A DNA stretch of 55,715 nucleotides from NCBI GenBank assembly GCA_964421565.1, contig CAYQXJ010000018.1, positions 1 through 55,715 on the forward strand, written 5' to 3'. Within the stretch, counting starts at the first letter, position 1; every line of letters begins with the position of its first letter. Source of the stretch: CAYQXJ01 sp964421565. GTDB taxonomy: Bacteria > Planctomycetota > Brocadiia > SM23-32. A model generated the notes under the pieces. That model was not told the origin of the DNA and did no database searches. It saw nothing but the letters and a program-made list of their open reading frames with translations. The position numbers and the translations under genes are program-made. Shown here piece after piece: positions 16,937 through 25,839 of this stretch.

Positions 16937-19012
16937 TCAGGCTGTCTCGATCAAGTAGAGGTCGGCGAAGTGGTCGGCGAAGAGCCGGTAGACGTGGCCG
17001 CACAGCGACTTACGGTTCACGCGCACGGCTTCGTCCTCCACGTTCACGAAGACCTCCTCGAAGAAGTCATGCACCAGGCGGGCGAAGGCGTGGCAGTAAC
17101 GGTTCGCCGCCGCCACGTAGTCACCCGTCTCAAACAGGTCTTGGATCTCAGCCTGGCATTCGCTCAGGGTTTCTGTCAGTTGTCGCTCGAGCGGTTCTGC
17201 CAGCAGGTCGGCTCGCACGCCGGCCAGTTGCTCCAGGTCCCTCTGTATGCGGTAGGTACGGTCAACCAGCTCCACCAGTTCAGGCCACCAGCTCCGCCGG
17301 GAGCATGCATCCAGGGCTTCCAGCCGTCGCCAGAAACCGCCCACGTCGCCATAGTCGGTGGCGATGACGGCGCGAACGAAGTCATGTGCGTAGCTGCGAT
17401 CAAGGGCGGCATGGTAAAGGCGGTCCCGAAAGAAGGCGAGCACACCGTCGGCCCCTTCGGCGCAAAGCTCGATGCCGTGAAGCTGCGCCACATCAGAGGC
17501 AGCCTCCACCAGATCTTCGAGCCGCAGGGGGAGGTCCCTCTGCTCGACTATGAGCAGAACGCCGAGGGCGTTGCGTCGCAAAGCGTAGGGATCCTGTGAA
17601 CCGGTCGGTTCAAGCCCCAGGCTGAAACAGCCGAGGATGACGTCCAGCTTGTCCGCCAGGGCCAGACAACATGCCTCGATGGTTTGCGGCAGGGCACCGT
17701 TCGTGCCGGCGGGCAGGTAGTGTTCGGCGATGGCGTCGGCCACGACCTGCGGCTCTCCCCCCTGTAGGGCCAGCTCGCGACCGACAATGCCCTGCAGGCT
17801 TGGGAACTCGCCCACCAGCCCGCTCAGCAGGTCGGCCTTGCACAGGTGGCCTGCCCTGCGAACGGCAGCTCCGTCACAACCGAGCATGGCAGCAATCCTG
17901 CCGCCAAGCTCCGCCAGCCTGTCGCTGCGCTGCAGATTGTTGCCGAGGCCGGCCAGGAAGGTAACCTCGCTCAGGCGCGGCACGAAGGACTGCAGCCCGG
18001 CTTCGCGGTCCTCTTCCCAGAAGAAGCGCGCATCCTGGAGCCGCGCGGTGAGCACCCGCTCGTTCCCTTGGCGGACGAGGTCATCCTGCTTGGCTGTCCG
18101 GTTGAAGACTGTAATAAACCTGGCCAGCAGTTCGCCCTGCGCACTCCAAACGGGGAAATAGCGCTGATGCTCCTTCATTGCGGCGACCAGCACGGCAGCC
18201 GGCACATCCAGGAACTGCTCGTCGAAAGTCCCCTCAACGGCGTGGGGCCACTCAACCAGATTCGTCACTTCGGCAAGGAGGGTCTCGTCGACCATCTCGG
18301 GCGCGTGGGGGGCCAGCAGCTCCTCCATCTGCCTGCGCACCATCCCCCGGCGCTCCTCCACCTGCACCACGACGAACGCCTCGCGCAACCCGTCAACATA
18401 GTGTTGCCAATCGGCGGAAGCGAGCTCCAGCCCTTCCGGTGCCAGGAAGGGGTGGCCGGCCGTCGTGCGTCCCGCCGGCACGCCGGCGATTTCCAGCTTC
18501 AGAACTTCATCATCCAACAGGGCAACCAGGCCCCGTATGGGTCGTGCGAACTGGAAGCCGCTCTCCTCCCAGCGCATGGACTTGGGGAAGACGACCTCGG
18601 CGGTCGCCTGGCGCAGCAGCCGTGGCAGCACCTCGGCTGCGCTGCGGCCCGGCTGCTCAACCACTGCCACAACGTATGGCCCCTTCTCCGTCTGCTCAAT
18701 CTGCAGGGACTCGAGTTCCACGTCCTTGCTGCGCGCGAAACCTGTTGCGGCGGGCGTCGGCTGCCCCTCGTCATCGAAGGCGACGGACGCAGGGGGCCCC
18801 ATGCTCCGCGAGCGCAGCGGTGGCTGCTCGGCGGGCAGACCTTCAGCGAAGACGGCCATCCGCCTGGGGGTGCCGGCCGTGCGCAGGCAGCTCGCCTCCA
18901 GCCGGTGTTCCTTCAGCAGTCGGCGCAGTCCGTCCGCAAGCTGTCGGAGCGCCGGCTCCAGATAGCCGGCCGGCACTTCCTCGGTTCCTATCTCGAACAG
19001 CAGGTCAGGCAT
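16937..19012 (-). CDS. glyS: Glycyl-tRNA synthetase beta subunit (691 aa)
   Basis: Beta chain of the alpha2beta2 glycyl-tRNA synthetase, which binds and positions tRNA-Gly. The start MPDLLFEIGTEEVPAGYL is the family hallmark, followed by AGTPRRMAVFAEGL, FPKSMRWEESGFQFARPIRG, MKEHQRYFPVW, FITVFNRTA, RLQDARFFWEEDR, and AEHYLPAGTNGALPQT with ALADKLDVILGCFSLGLEPT (HD-like part). The C-terminal part resembles the anticodon-binding domain of ArgRS. The length is standard. The alpha subunit gene (glyQ) is not in the window, although the two are often adjacent. It lies 104 bases after the hotdog dehydratase gene. Confidence 0.97.
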   Translation of the reverse strand: MPDLLFEIGTEEVPAGYLEPALRQLADGLRRLLKEHRLEASCLRTAGTPRRMAVFAEGLPAEQPPLRSRSMGPPASVAFDDEGQPTPAATGFARSKDVELESLQIEQTEKGPYVVAVVEQPGRSAAEVLPRLLRQATAEVVFPKSMRWEESGFQFARPIRGLVALLDDEVLKLEIAGVPAGRTTAGHPFLAPEGLELASADWQHYVDGLREAFVVVQVEERRGMVRRQMEELLAPHAPEMVDETLLAEVTNLVEWPHAVEGTFDEQFLDVPAAVLVAAMKEHQRYFPVWSAQGELLARFITVFNRTAKQDDLVRQGNERVLTARLQDARFFWEEDREAGLQSFVPRLSEVTFLAGLGNNLQRSDRLAELGGRIAAMLGCDGAAVRRAGHLCKADLLSGLVGEFPSLQGIVGRELALQGGEPQVVADAIAEHYLPAGTNGALPQTIEACCLALADKLDVILGCFSLGLEPTGSQDPYALRRNALGVLLIVEQRDLPLRLEDLVEAASDVAQLHGIELCAEGADGVLAFFRDRLYHAALDRSYAHDFVRAVIATDYGDVGGFWRRLEALDACSRRSWWPELVELVDRTYRIQRDLEQLAGVRADLLAEPLERQLTETLSECQAEIQDLFETGDYVAAANRYCHAFARLVHDFFEEVFVNVEDEAVRVNRKSLCGHVYRLFADHFADLYLIETA

Positions 19013-19116
19013 GGTATCATCCGGATGGAGGCGGCGATTCTATCGGTTTCGAGAGCCCGACTCCTGCGCCTCAACGGCGCAGTCGATCCGCAGTCGGCTG
19101 TTCTCGGACGCGCCCC

Positions 19117-19590
19117 TTACATGGGCACGCCCATGATCGTGGCCTCGTACGCCATCTTTTCGCCAACGAACCCCTGGCAATCGAAAGTGGCGCGGCGGCG
19201 GCGCAGTTCGGTGTTCCTGGCGACGATGATGAGCCGGTCACCCGGCAGAACCTCCCGGCGGAACTTGACGTCGGTCATGCCGCCGAAGCCAAGGAAGCGA
19301 TCCGTCTCTGTGGCGAGCTTGTAATAGTAGCTGCAAAGCTGCGCTGCCGCCTCGCACATCAACACGCCGGGGAACAGCGGGCGGGCCGGTATATGGCCAC
19401 GCACCCAGAACTCGTCATCGCGCACGTCCTTGTAGCCGACGACGTAATGCCGCTCGACGTTCAGCTCGATGATGCCGTCGAGCTGCTCCATCTCATAGCG
19501 CTGAGCGTTGTAGCGGCGGATCTCCTCAGGGCCGGCTTCGACTTTGGTAAGGTCGATCTCATCCAGGTCCACCAACGGTTTTGGGGGCAT
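19117..19590 (-). CDS. FabZ-like 3-hydroxyacyl-ACP dehydratase (157 aa)
   Basis: Single hotdog-fold protein. The active-site stretch GHIPARPLFPGVLMCEAAAQ keeps the FabZ His and Glu spacing (H-x-P-x-x-P-x-x-P-G-V-L-x-x-E), then GFGGMTDVKFRREVLPGD. The first 55 residues (MPPKPLVDLDEIDL onward) are longer than in typical FabZ. Start ATG 19590 has GAGGT seven bases upstream. It could be a true fatty-acid dehydratase or a related one acting on a special acyl chain; gene context with glyS does not decide. First gene of the leftward operon, divergent from the sugar nucleotidyltransferase. Confidence 0.85.
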   Translation of the reverse strand: MPPKPLVDLDEIDLTKVEAGPEEIRRYNAQRYEMEQLDGIIELNVERHYVVGYKDVRDDEFWVRGHIPARPLFPGVLMCEAAAQLCSYYYKLATETDRFLGFGGMTDVKFRREVLPGDRLIIVARNTELRRRRATFDCQGFVGEKMAYEATIMGVPM

Positions 19591-19649
19591 GATGAGCACC
19601 TCAGAGCTGTGACTGGTATCGAGGGAGGCCCGCAATCCCAGGATGGCCG

Positions 19650-19678
19650 ATTCTACGCCCCCGTGCGCGCTCGTGCAA
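19650..19678 (-). promoter_or_regulatory. Possible promoter of fabZ-like/glyS operon
   Basis: Minus-strand TTGCAC, 17 bases, TAGAAT (5 of 6 in the -10), about 60 bases before the ATG at 19590. Confidence 0.4.
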
Positions 19679-19694
19679 GCAGCAGGACGTAGGC

Positions 19695-19723
19695 TTGCCC
19701 GGTGAGGGGCTTTTGCCTACAAT
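19695..19723 (+). promoter_or_regulatory. Likely promoter of the galU-like gene
   Basis: TTGCCC (4 of 6), 17 bases, TACAAT (5 of 6), ending 40 bases before the ATG at 19764. Confidence 0.5.
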
Positions 19724-19763
19724 CAATCCTTATCCTGCCGTTCTCTTCATTCGGTACTGAGCG

Positions 19764-20705
19764 ATGCATCAGCTACGGAAGGCTATCGTCCCAGCCGCGG
19801 GCCTTGGCACGCGGCAGTATCCCGCCAGCACGGCCGTGCGCAAGGAGCTTTTCCCCGTGCCCGACCGGGACGGCTTCTCCAAGCCGGTTGTGCAGGTGGT
19901 GGTGCAGGAGGCGCTTACCGCCGGGATCGAGGAGATCTGCATCGTCGGCCAGCCCGGCTCTGAGCCCGAGTTCCGGCGCTACTTCGCCGCTATGCCTGAG
20001 GACCTGCGGCCCCGCTTCCAGGGCAAGGAGTGGGCCTACGATTTGTCGGATGCTCTCGATGACATTGGCGGGCGGCTCAGCTTTGTCGAGCAGCCCCAGC
20101 AGCAAGGGCTCGGGCATGCTGTGTGGTGCGCTCGCGAATGGGCCGACGGCGGTCCCGTGCTGGTGCTGCTGGGGGATCACATATACGTCAGCACCAGCGA
20201 GCGACCGTGCGGAGCGCAGATCCGGCATGCGTTCTGCGGCTGTAACCTCACAGCCCTTGTGCCCGTCGGGCGCGATCAACTGAGCCGCTTCGGTGTGGCA
20301 GCCGGCAGGCTGCGGCAGGAGGAACCGTTCCTGCTCGATGTGTCGCGTTTCATCGAGAAGCCCGACGAAGAGACGGCCCGCCAGCACTGCAGTGTCGAAG
20401 GCCTGCCCGAGGGCAGGTACCTCGCCCATTTCGGGATGCATGTTTTTACGCCGACGGTCTTCGACGTTCTCGACGACATGATCGCCGCCGACAGACGGGA
20501 GAACGGCGAGTTCCAACTCACCACGGCGCAGGATACGCTCTGCCAACGCGAGCCCTATCAGGGCCTTATCATGCGGGGGGTTCACTACGACGTCGGCACA
20601 CCTGCCGGCATGCTCGAAGCCGAGCTCGCACTCGCCCTTGACGGCGAGATGCGCGAGGATGTCCAACGCATGTGGCGCCGCGCAGTCGAGAACCACTTGA
20701 GGTAG
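19764..20705 (+). CDS. UTP-glucose-1-phosphate uridylyltransferase-like (313 aa)
   Basis: Sugar-1-phosphate nucleotidyltransferase of the GalU type, making an NDP-sugar such as UDP-glucose. Visible motifs: KAIVPAAGLGTRQYPAS with KELFPVPDRDG (the triphosphate-binding loop and Lys), LSFVEQPQQQGLGHAVWCAR, PVLVLLGDHIY (metal Asp), FIEKPDEETA, and GVHYDVGTPAGMLEA. Slightly longer than GalU and missing a little of its usual sequence, so another sugar phosphate is possible. It would supply UDP-sugar to the dehydrogenase and decarboxylase at 40163-42447. It is 13 bases ahead of the NfnAB gene. Confidence 0.85.
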   Translation: MHQLRKAIVPAAGLGTRQYPASTAVRKELFPVPDRDGFSKPVVQVVVQEALTAGIEEICIVGQPGSEPEFRRYFAAMPEDLRPRFQGKEWAYDLSDALDDIGGRLSFVEQPQQQGLGHAVWCAREWADGGPVLVLLGDHIYVSTSERPCGAQIRHAFCGCNLTALVPVGRDQLSRFGVAAGRLRQEEPFLLDVSRFIEKPDEETARQHCSVEGLPEGRYLAHFGMHVFTPTVFDVLDDMIAADRRENGEFQLTTAQDTLCQREPYQGLIMRGVHYDVGTPAGMLEAELALALDGEMREDVQRMWRRAVENHLR

Positions 20706-20718
20706 TCACCCCACGCGC

Positions 20719-23025
20719 ATGTTCGAGATACTGAAGAAAGAGCAGCTCGCGCCGGAGATCTTCCGCTTCACAATCCACGCCCCGCGCATCGCCACCCGGC
20801 GCCAGGTCGGGCAGTTTGTCGTCATCCGCCCGACGCAGAAGGCGGAGCGCATTCCGCTTACCATCGCCCGTGCAGACCCCCAGGCCCTGACCATAACCGT
20901 CGTATTCCAGGCCGTCGGGGATACCACGCGCACGCTGGCCGCCATGGAGCGCGGGGACTGCATCCCCGACATAGCCGGCCCGCTCGGCCACCCGACCGAG
21001 CTCCGCCAATACCGACACGCAGTCGCTGTCGGTGGCGGGGTCGGAATAGCGCTGATATGGCCGATCGCCGAGGCACTGAACCGCCACGCAGAGAAGCTGA
21101 CCGGCATCATCAGCGCACGCACCGCAGAGCTGCTGATACTGCGCGATGAGCTGAATGAATGCTGTGACGAGCTGAAGCTCGCCACTGACGACGGCTCTGC
21201 CGGATACCACGGGTTCCCCACGGACATCCTGCGCCGGATGTTGCAGGACGCGGAGGCGGATATTGACGCGGTCTACGCCGTGGGGCCCGTGCCGATGATG
21301 GCCGCCGTGGCCGACGTGACGCGTCCGTTCGGCGTGAAGACCATCGTGAGCCTGAACCCCATCATGGTGGACGGCACGGGCATGTGCGGGGGCTGCCGCG
21401 TGACGGTCGGCGACGAGGTGAAGTTCGCGTGCGTGGATGGCCCCGAGTTCGATGGCCACCAGGTCGATTTTCGTGAGCTGGCCCGGCGGCTGACGCAGTA
21501 TGACCGCGATCCCAAGGCGCGCCGCCTGCCACAGTATGAGTCGGCTCACTCCTGCGACCGACAGCATACGTCGCTACAGGATGCGATGATCGAGGCGGGA
21601 AGGAAGGCCCGCCGTGCGGCGGATATCCCCCGCCAGCCCATGCCCGAGCAGCCGGCCGAGAGCCGCACACGTAACTTCCAGGAGGTGCCCTTCGGCCTTC
21701 GGCCTGAACAGGCCGTTCTGGAAGCTAAACGTTGCCTTCAGTGCAAGCGCCCAAAGTGCGTGGAGGGCTGCCCGGTCGGCATCGACATCCCCGGTTTCAT
21801 CCGCCATATTGGCGAGCAAGACTTCCTGGCTGCCGCCCGCAAGCTGAAGCTGGAGAACACGCTGCCGGCGGTCTGTGGTCGTGTCTGCCCGCAGGAAGAT
21901 CAGTGCGAGGGGCTCTGTGTCGTCGGCCGCCGGGGAGAGCCGGTTGCTATCGGCAACCTGGAGCGTTTTGCGGCTGACTGGGAGCGCGAGCACAGCGAGG
22001 TCGCCCCGCCCCCCATGCTGCCGCCGAAGGGCGAACGCGTGGCCGTGATTGGCTCCGGCCCGGCAGGCCTGACCGCCGCCGGCGAACTGGCGAAGCGCGG
22101 CTACTGCGCCACCGTGTTCGAAGCTCTGCACGAACCCGGGGGGGTCTTGCTCTATGGCATACCCTCTTTCCGCCTGCCGAAGGAAATCGTGCACCAGGAA
22201 ATCGATCTGCTGCGGCAGATGGGCGTCAAGATCGTGACGAACTTCGTGGTCGGCAAGACGGCGACGCTCCCCGATCTGCTGGCCGAGGGTTACCGGGCTG
22301 CCTTCATCGGCACGGGGGCGGGCACCCCCATTATGGCCGGCATTGCGGGTGAGAACTTCAACGGTGTGTTGAGCGCTAACGAGTACCTTACGCGCGTCAA
22401 CCTCATGCGCGGTTACCGGGCCGACTACAGCACGCCGGTCATGGTCAGGAATCGCGTCGCCGTTCTCGGCGGCGGCAACGTCGCTATGGACTCCGCCCGG
22501 GTCGCCTTGCGTTTGGGCGCGGAACAGGTGCGTATTGTCTACCGACGCAGCGTGGAGGAGTCCCCCGCCCGTGTAGCGGAACTGCACCATGCTCAGCAAG
22601 AAGGTGTGGAGTTCATGTGGCTCACCAACGCGGTCGAGGTGCTCGGCCAGGACGGCTGGGTGAGGGGCCTGCGTTGCGTGAAGATGGAACTCGGCGAGCC
22701 CGGCCCGGACGGCCGCCGGCGGCCTTACCCCGTGGAGGGGTCCGATTTCGAGTTCGAGACCGACCTGGTGATCGTTGCATACGGTAACCGTCCGCATCCG
22801 CTGGTGCCGCGCACTACAGAGGGTCTCAAGGTGACGAAATGGGGCACCATTGCGGCCGACGAGGGCACCGGCGCCACAAGCCTGGAGGGCGTGTACGCCG
22901 GCGGGGACATCGTCACGGGCGCGGCAACCGTCATCCAGGCCATGGGGGCCGGCAAGCGCGCGGCGGCGGCCATCAACGCTTACATCTGCGGCAAGGGTGG
23001 GCGAGGGAACGGCCCTGAGGGTTGA
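20719..23025 (+). CDS. NfnA-NfnB fusion, ferredoxin:NADP transhydrogenase-like (768 aa)
   Basis: One protein joins both subunits of the NADH-dependent ferredoxin:NADP oxidoreductase. Residues 1-285 are NfnA-like: ferredoxin reductase fold with RIPLTIARADP (FAD), GGGVGIA (NAD), and a [2Fe-2S] site DGTGMCGGC with Asp218, Cys223, Cys226 and Cys238. After a linker, residues about 320-768 are NfnB/GltD-like: CLQCKRPKCVEGCPVGIDIP and CGRVCPQEDQCEGLC (two 4Fe-4S sites), VIGSGPAGLTAAGELAKRG (FAD), VAVLGGGNVAMDSARVALRL (NADP) and VYAGGDIVTGAATVIQAMGAG. NfnAB bifurcates electrons between NADPH, NADH and ferredoxin; SudAB or glutamate synthase small chain are alternatives. Weak ribosome site. Confidence 0.9.
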   Translation: MFEILKKEQLAPEIFRFTIHAPRIATRRQVGQFVVIRPTQKAERIPLTIARADPQALTITVVFQAVGDTTRTLAAMERGDCIPDIAGPLGHPTELRQYRHAVAVGGGVGIALIWPIAEALNRHAEKLTGIISARTAELLILRDELNECCDELKLATDDGSAGYHGFPTDILRRMLQDAEADIDAVYAVGPVPMMAAVADVTRPFGVKTIVSLNPIMVDGTGMCGGCRVTVGDEVKFACVDGPEFDGHQVDFRELARRLTQYDRDPKARRLPQYESAHSCDRQHTSLQDAMIEAGRKARRAADIPRQPMPEQPAESRTRNFQEVPFGLRPEQAVLEAKRCLQCKRPKCVEGCPVGIDIPGFIRHIGEQDFLAAARKLKLENTLPAVCGRVCPQEDQCEGLCVVGRRGEPVAIGNLERFAADWEREHSEVAPPPMLPPKGERVAVIGSGPAGLTAAGELAKRGYCATVFEALHEPGGVLLYGIPSFRLPKEIVHQEIDLLRQMGVKIVTNFVVGKTATLPDLLAEGYRAAFIGTGAGTPIMAGIAGENFNGVLSANEYLTRVNLMRGYRADYSTPVMVRNRVAVLGGGNVAMDSARVALRLGAEQVRIVYRRSVEESPARVAELHHAQQEGVEFMWLTNAVEVLGQDGWVRGLRCVKMELGEPGPDGRRRPYPVEGSDFEFETDLVIVAYGNRPHPLVPRTTEGLKVTKWGTIAADEGTGATSLEGVYAGGDIVTGAATVIQAMGAGKRAAAAINAYICGKGGRGNGPEG

Positions 23026-23027
23026 TG

Positions 23028-23044
23028 GCCGCCTCTTCGGCGGC
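23028..23044 (+). terminator. Short hairpin after NfnAB
   Basis: GCCGCC and GGCGGC pair over a TCTTC loop three bases past the stop codon at 23025, between convergent genes. There is no U-tract, so termination is uncertain. Confidence 0.3.
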
Positions 23045-23138
23045 ATACCCGAAGGAGCTCTGCGTCCGGAAGGGCCGCACATGGAAAGGTGTGCCGGAAG
23101 CCGACCGGCTGAAGCGCCTGCAGCCCGCGCGAACTGCC

Positions 23139-23768
23139 TCAGGCACCCGGTTCGTGGTGCTTCAGCATGATCTCGATATACCCTTCCACGCCGTCCTTCT
23201 CCATCGGCACGAGCTGGGTGTGATAGGGCATCATGCTGTAGCAGTCGCCGCTCTTGGTGATCTGGGCCGCCTCGTAGGCCGAGTTGACCCGCCGCTTCAG
23301 CTCGTCCTTGATGTCTTCGAAGACGCCGGCGAGGCCGTTGCCGACCCAGTCATTGCCGAACCGTGCGTGCATGTCGTAAGCTGTGCGTGTCAGCGCGCCG
23401 ACCGTCTGGGAATAGAGCCAGTAGCGGAGACATTCCTGCCAGACGCCCCGCTTGTAGAGCTTGTAGGGCACCGCCTGGATGAGCATGGTGACGGCGTAGT
23501 TGAGTTCGCCGGTCCAGCCCCCTTTCTGCTGATATGCCTTAGCTGTCTCCACGATGCACTCGGCCAGAGCCCCGGCTTCATCACCGGCGGCAGGCTCCCC
23601 GGCTTCAAGGGCGGCGATGGAGCCAGCAATGACGTTCAACGCGTTCCTGTAGTGGACCGAGATCTCGGCGGTCTGGTTGTTCTGGTCCAGGCGATCGGCG
23701 ATTGTCTGCGCCAGGGCATCGACGCATTCGTCGATTGCGGGCCGGTTCTGCGGCGGTATGTAAGGCAT
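23139..23768 (-). CDS. Conserved hypothetical protein, MPYI type (209 aa)
   Basis: I do not recognise a function. It begins MPYIPPQNRPAIDE and contains GGWTGELNYAVTMLI, a pattern seen in short archaeal and bacterial hypotheticals (I believe the DUF6899 group, not checked). The rest is helical with RYWLYSQTVGALTRTAYDMH and RFGNDWVGNGLAGVFEDIKD; no signal or membrane segment. GGAG lies eight bases before the ATG. It is last in the leftward run behind the kinase gene (43 bases), suggesting an accessory or regulatory role in the acid-sugar island. Confidence 0.7.
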   Translation of the reverse strand: MPYIPPQNRPAIDECVDALAQTIADRLDQNNQTAEISVHYRNALNVIAGSIAALEAGEPAAGDEAGALAECIVETAKAYQQKGGWTGELNYAVTMLIQAVPYKLYKRGVWQECLRYWLYSQTVGALTRTAYDMHARFGNDWVGNGLAGVFEDIKDELKRRVNSAYEAAQITKSGDCYSMMPYHTQLVPMEKDGVEGYIEIMLKHHEPGA

Positions 23769-23811
23769 TGTTGCACTCCTTAGAAGATAGGGCGCTGCGC
23801 CATGCGGCGCG

Positions 23812-25101
23812 CTACTGCAGTTGGGCTACGCGCAGATAGAAGTCCTCGTTGCCGAAGTTGCCGGACTTGAGCACGACCATCAGGTCGGGGTGGGAAGTCG
23901 GGAAGCAGTACGGCACGCCGGGTGCGAGCGGAAGCCCGACCTCCAGCGCCCCGAAGCCCAACTCGGAACACACGGCACCCGAGGTCTCTCCGCCGGATAT
24001 GATCAGCCGTCCCACGAGGCCGGAGTCGACCAGCCGGGCCGCGATGGCCGCGAGCTTCTGGGCGATCCGCTCGCCCGTTTCCGTGGCCGAAAGGCCGAGT
24101 TCGGCGCCGAACTGCTGCACGGCCCGAACGTCTTCGGGCGAGTTCGCGCACGCGTACACGACGAGCGCTGTTCCCTGACCCAGCAGGCGGCCGGCTTCAT
24201 CCACGACGGCGCTCAGCTCGATCTGCCCGGACAGCAGTTTGCGCGGCTCGATGGCCACTCCCTGGTAACCATGCGAAAGGGCCCAGGCGTTTTGCGCACG
24301 GGTAGCCGGCGACTGGCTGCCGGAGATTACGAGCACCCCGCTACGCAATGAGCTAATGCGCTCTGCGAACGAGAGCGGTTGCCGTCGGGGGAACATAAGC
24401 CCGGGGATCTCCGACGTGATCCCGGAGCCGCCACTGATGAAAGGCCAGTCGTGCGTGGCCTGCGCGATGGTCGCCAGGTCGCGCTGCTCAACGGCGTCCG
24501 TCACCAGGTAATTCGCCCCTTGCGCGGCGAGGGAGTCCATCACGCTGCGCGCGCACTCAGGGCCGCGCCGCACATCGTCGAAGCGCACCAGCTCCACCTT
24601 CCGTTCCGTCTGCTGCTGGAGCCAGCGCACAAGGTTGGCGTCCGTCATCGGGTTGAGTGGGTGGTGGCGGAGTGGTGATTCGGAGAGCAGCACGCCGTTG
24701 ACGAAATGGTATCCGTTGTACGTAGTCCGTCCGTTCACAGGCAACGCCGGCGTGACGATCGTTGCCTCCTGCCCCATGGCCTCCAGGCCCGCATCCAGGC
24801 TGCAGCCGATGTTGCCTTCGGGGGTGGAATCGAACGTGGAGCAGTACTTCAGTTGAGTCTTCTCCACGCCGAAGCTCCTGAGGCATTCCATGGCCTCCGC
24901 AATCCGCTCGCGCGCGACAGAGGGGGTGACAGAACGTGTCTGCGTTCCGAGCACCAGAGCTTCGCACCGCTGCAGCAAGGGCTCGGCTGGGTCCGCTTCG
25001 GCCGAGCTGAGAACAAGCGCGGTGCGGACGCCTTTCTCTGTGAGCATGCCGGCGGCGTCCGACGCCCCCGTGTTATCGTCCGCGACGATTCCGAATCTCA
25101 T
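23812..25101 (-). CDS. Four-carbon acid sugar kinase, OtnK-type (DUF1537, 429 aa)
   Basis: Kinase of the DUF1537 family that phosphorylates tetronate derivatives (OtnK: 3-oxo-tetronate to the 4-phosphate) and related acid sugars. N domain: MRFGIVADDNTGASDAAGML, KYCSTFDSTPEGNIGCSLDA, TIVTPALPVNGRTTYNGYHF. C domain: LIISGGETSGAVCSELGF and HPDLMVVLKSGNFGNEDFY, the family end motif. The length is normal. ATG 25101 is six bases after the racemase stop, so the pair is coupled. Tetronate, threonate or lactate-type substrates are all seen in the family, so the substrate is not fixed. Confidence 0.92.
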   Translation of the reverse strand: MRFGIVADDNTGASDAAGMLTEKGVRTALVLSSAEADPAEPLLQRCEALVLGTQTRSVTPSVARERIAEAMECLRSFGVEKTQLKYCSTFDSTPEGNIGCSLDAGLEAMGQEATIVTPALPVNGRTTYNGYHFVNGVLLSESPLRHHPLNPMTDANLVRWLQQQTERKVELVRFDDVRRGPECARSVMDSLAAQGANYLVTDAVEQRDLATIAQATHDWPFISGGSGITSEIPGLMFPRRQPLSFAERISSLRSGVLVISGSQSPATRAQNAWALSHGYQGVAIEPRKLLSGQIELSAVVDEAGRLLGQGTALVVYACANSPEDVRAVQQFGAELGLSATETGERIAQKLAAIAARLVDSGLVGRLIISGGETSGAVCSELGFGALEVGLPLAPGVPYCFPTSHPDLMVVLKSGNFGNEDFYLRVAQLQ

Positions 25102-25107
25102 ATCGGT

Positions 25108-25791
25108 TTACGCGTCCAGGTCATCGCGCAGGTCTGCGACCACGTCGGCGAGCCGCTCCATGGCCGGCCCCGGACTCGAGAGAACGGGCACGGTTCTTTC
25201 GGCGTCGCTCATGCCCTCAGCGATCCGCGACATGGACGCCTGGGCCAGGCAGACGACCTCCACCTTGCTCATCAGATCGAGAAGGTGATGGCGAACGATG
25301 CGGTCGTGCTTCTCATGGTCACCGGCGAACCACGCCGGATACGCTCCCTCGCAGAGCACCGAGACCGTCTCGACGTCTCGCCCCGTCTCCTCGGCGATGT
25401 CCTCGACCAACTGCGTGCTCGGCTTCAGCGTTCCGGGGTTGGTTGCGATGACGCCGATTCGCCCGTACTCACGGACGGCTTCGCGTACCATCGGCTCGTC
25501 GATTTTCAGCACCGGCAGGGAGACCAGGTGCCCTGCCACGTCCGCGCAGGGAGAGATCGACGAGCAGGTGAACTGTACAACGTCCGCCCCGGCCTGTTCG
25601 GCGGCGACGACATGCTCACACGTGCGACGATATACGGCCGGAGTCAGCCCCTCCGCGGCGAGGATGCGCTGGATTATGCTCTCATCCGAGATATGGCACA
25701 GTTCAGTCTCGGGCATCAACTCCGCGCACATGTCCTTGAACATCTGCGCCAGGCCGCTGACGGTGTGGACGAAACAGACTTTGACAGGCAC
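25108..25791 (-). CDS. Asp/Glu/hydantoin racemase-family protein (227 aa)
   Basis: Two-cysteine racemase fold: Cys76 in VVQFTCSSISPC and Cys181 in VEVVCLAQASMS could be the catalytic pair. GRIGVIATNPGTLKPSTQL starts the second lobe. Members act on Asp, Glu, hydantoin, maleate or arylmalonate; near acid-sugar kinases, proteins of this kind may handle a decarboxylation or isomerisation. GTG start at 25791 has GGAGGG five bases before it. It stands between the SDR gene (48 bases) and the kinase (six bases). No signal peptide. Confidence 0.85.
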   Translation of the reverse strand: MPVKVCFVHTVSGLAQMFKDMCAELMPETELCHISDESIIQRILAAEGLTPAVYRRTCEHVVAAEQAGADVVQFTCSSISPCADVAGHLVSLPVLKIDEPMVREAVREYGRIGVIATNPGTLKPSTQLVEDIAEETGRDVETVSVLCEGAYPAWFAGDHEKHDRIVRHHLLDLMSKVEVVCLAQASMSRIAEGMSDAERTVPVLSSPGPAMERLADVVADLRDDLDA

Positions 25792-25839
25792 GTCACCCTC
25801 CGATGTTTGCGCCCCTGTGCACGCTAAGTGGGGCAGGTC

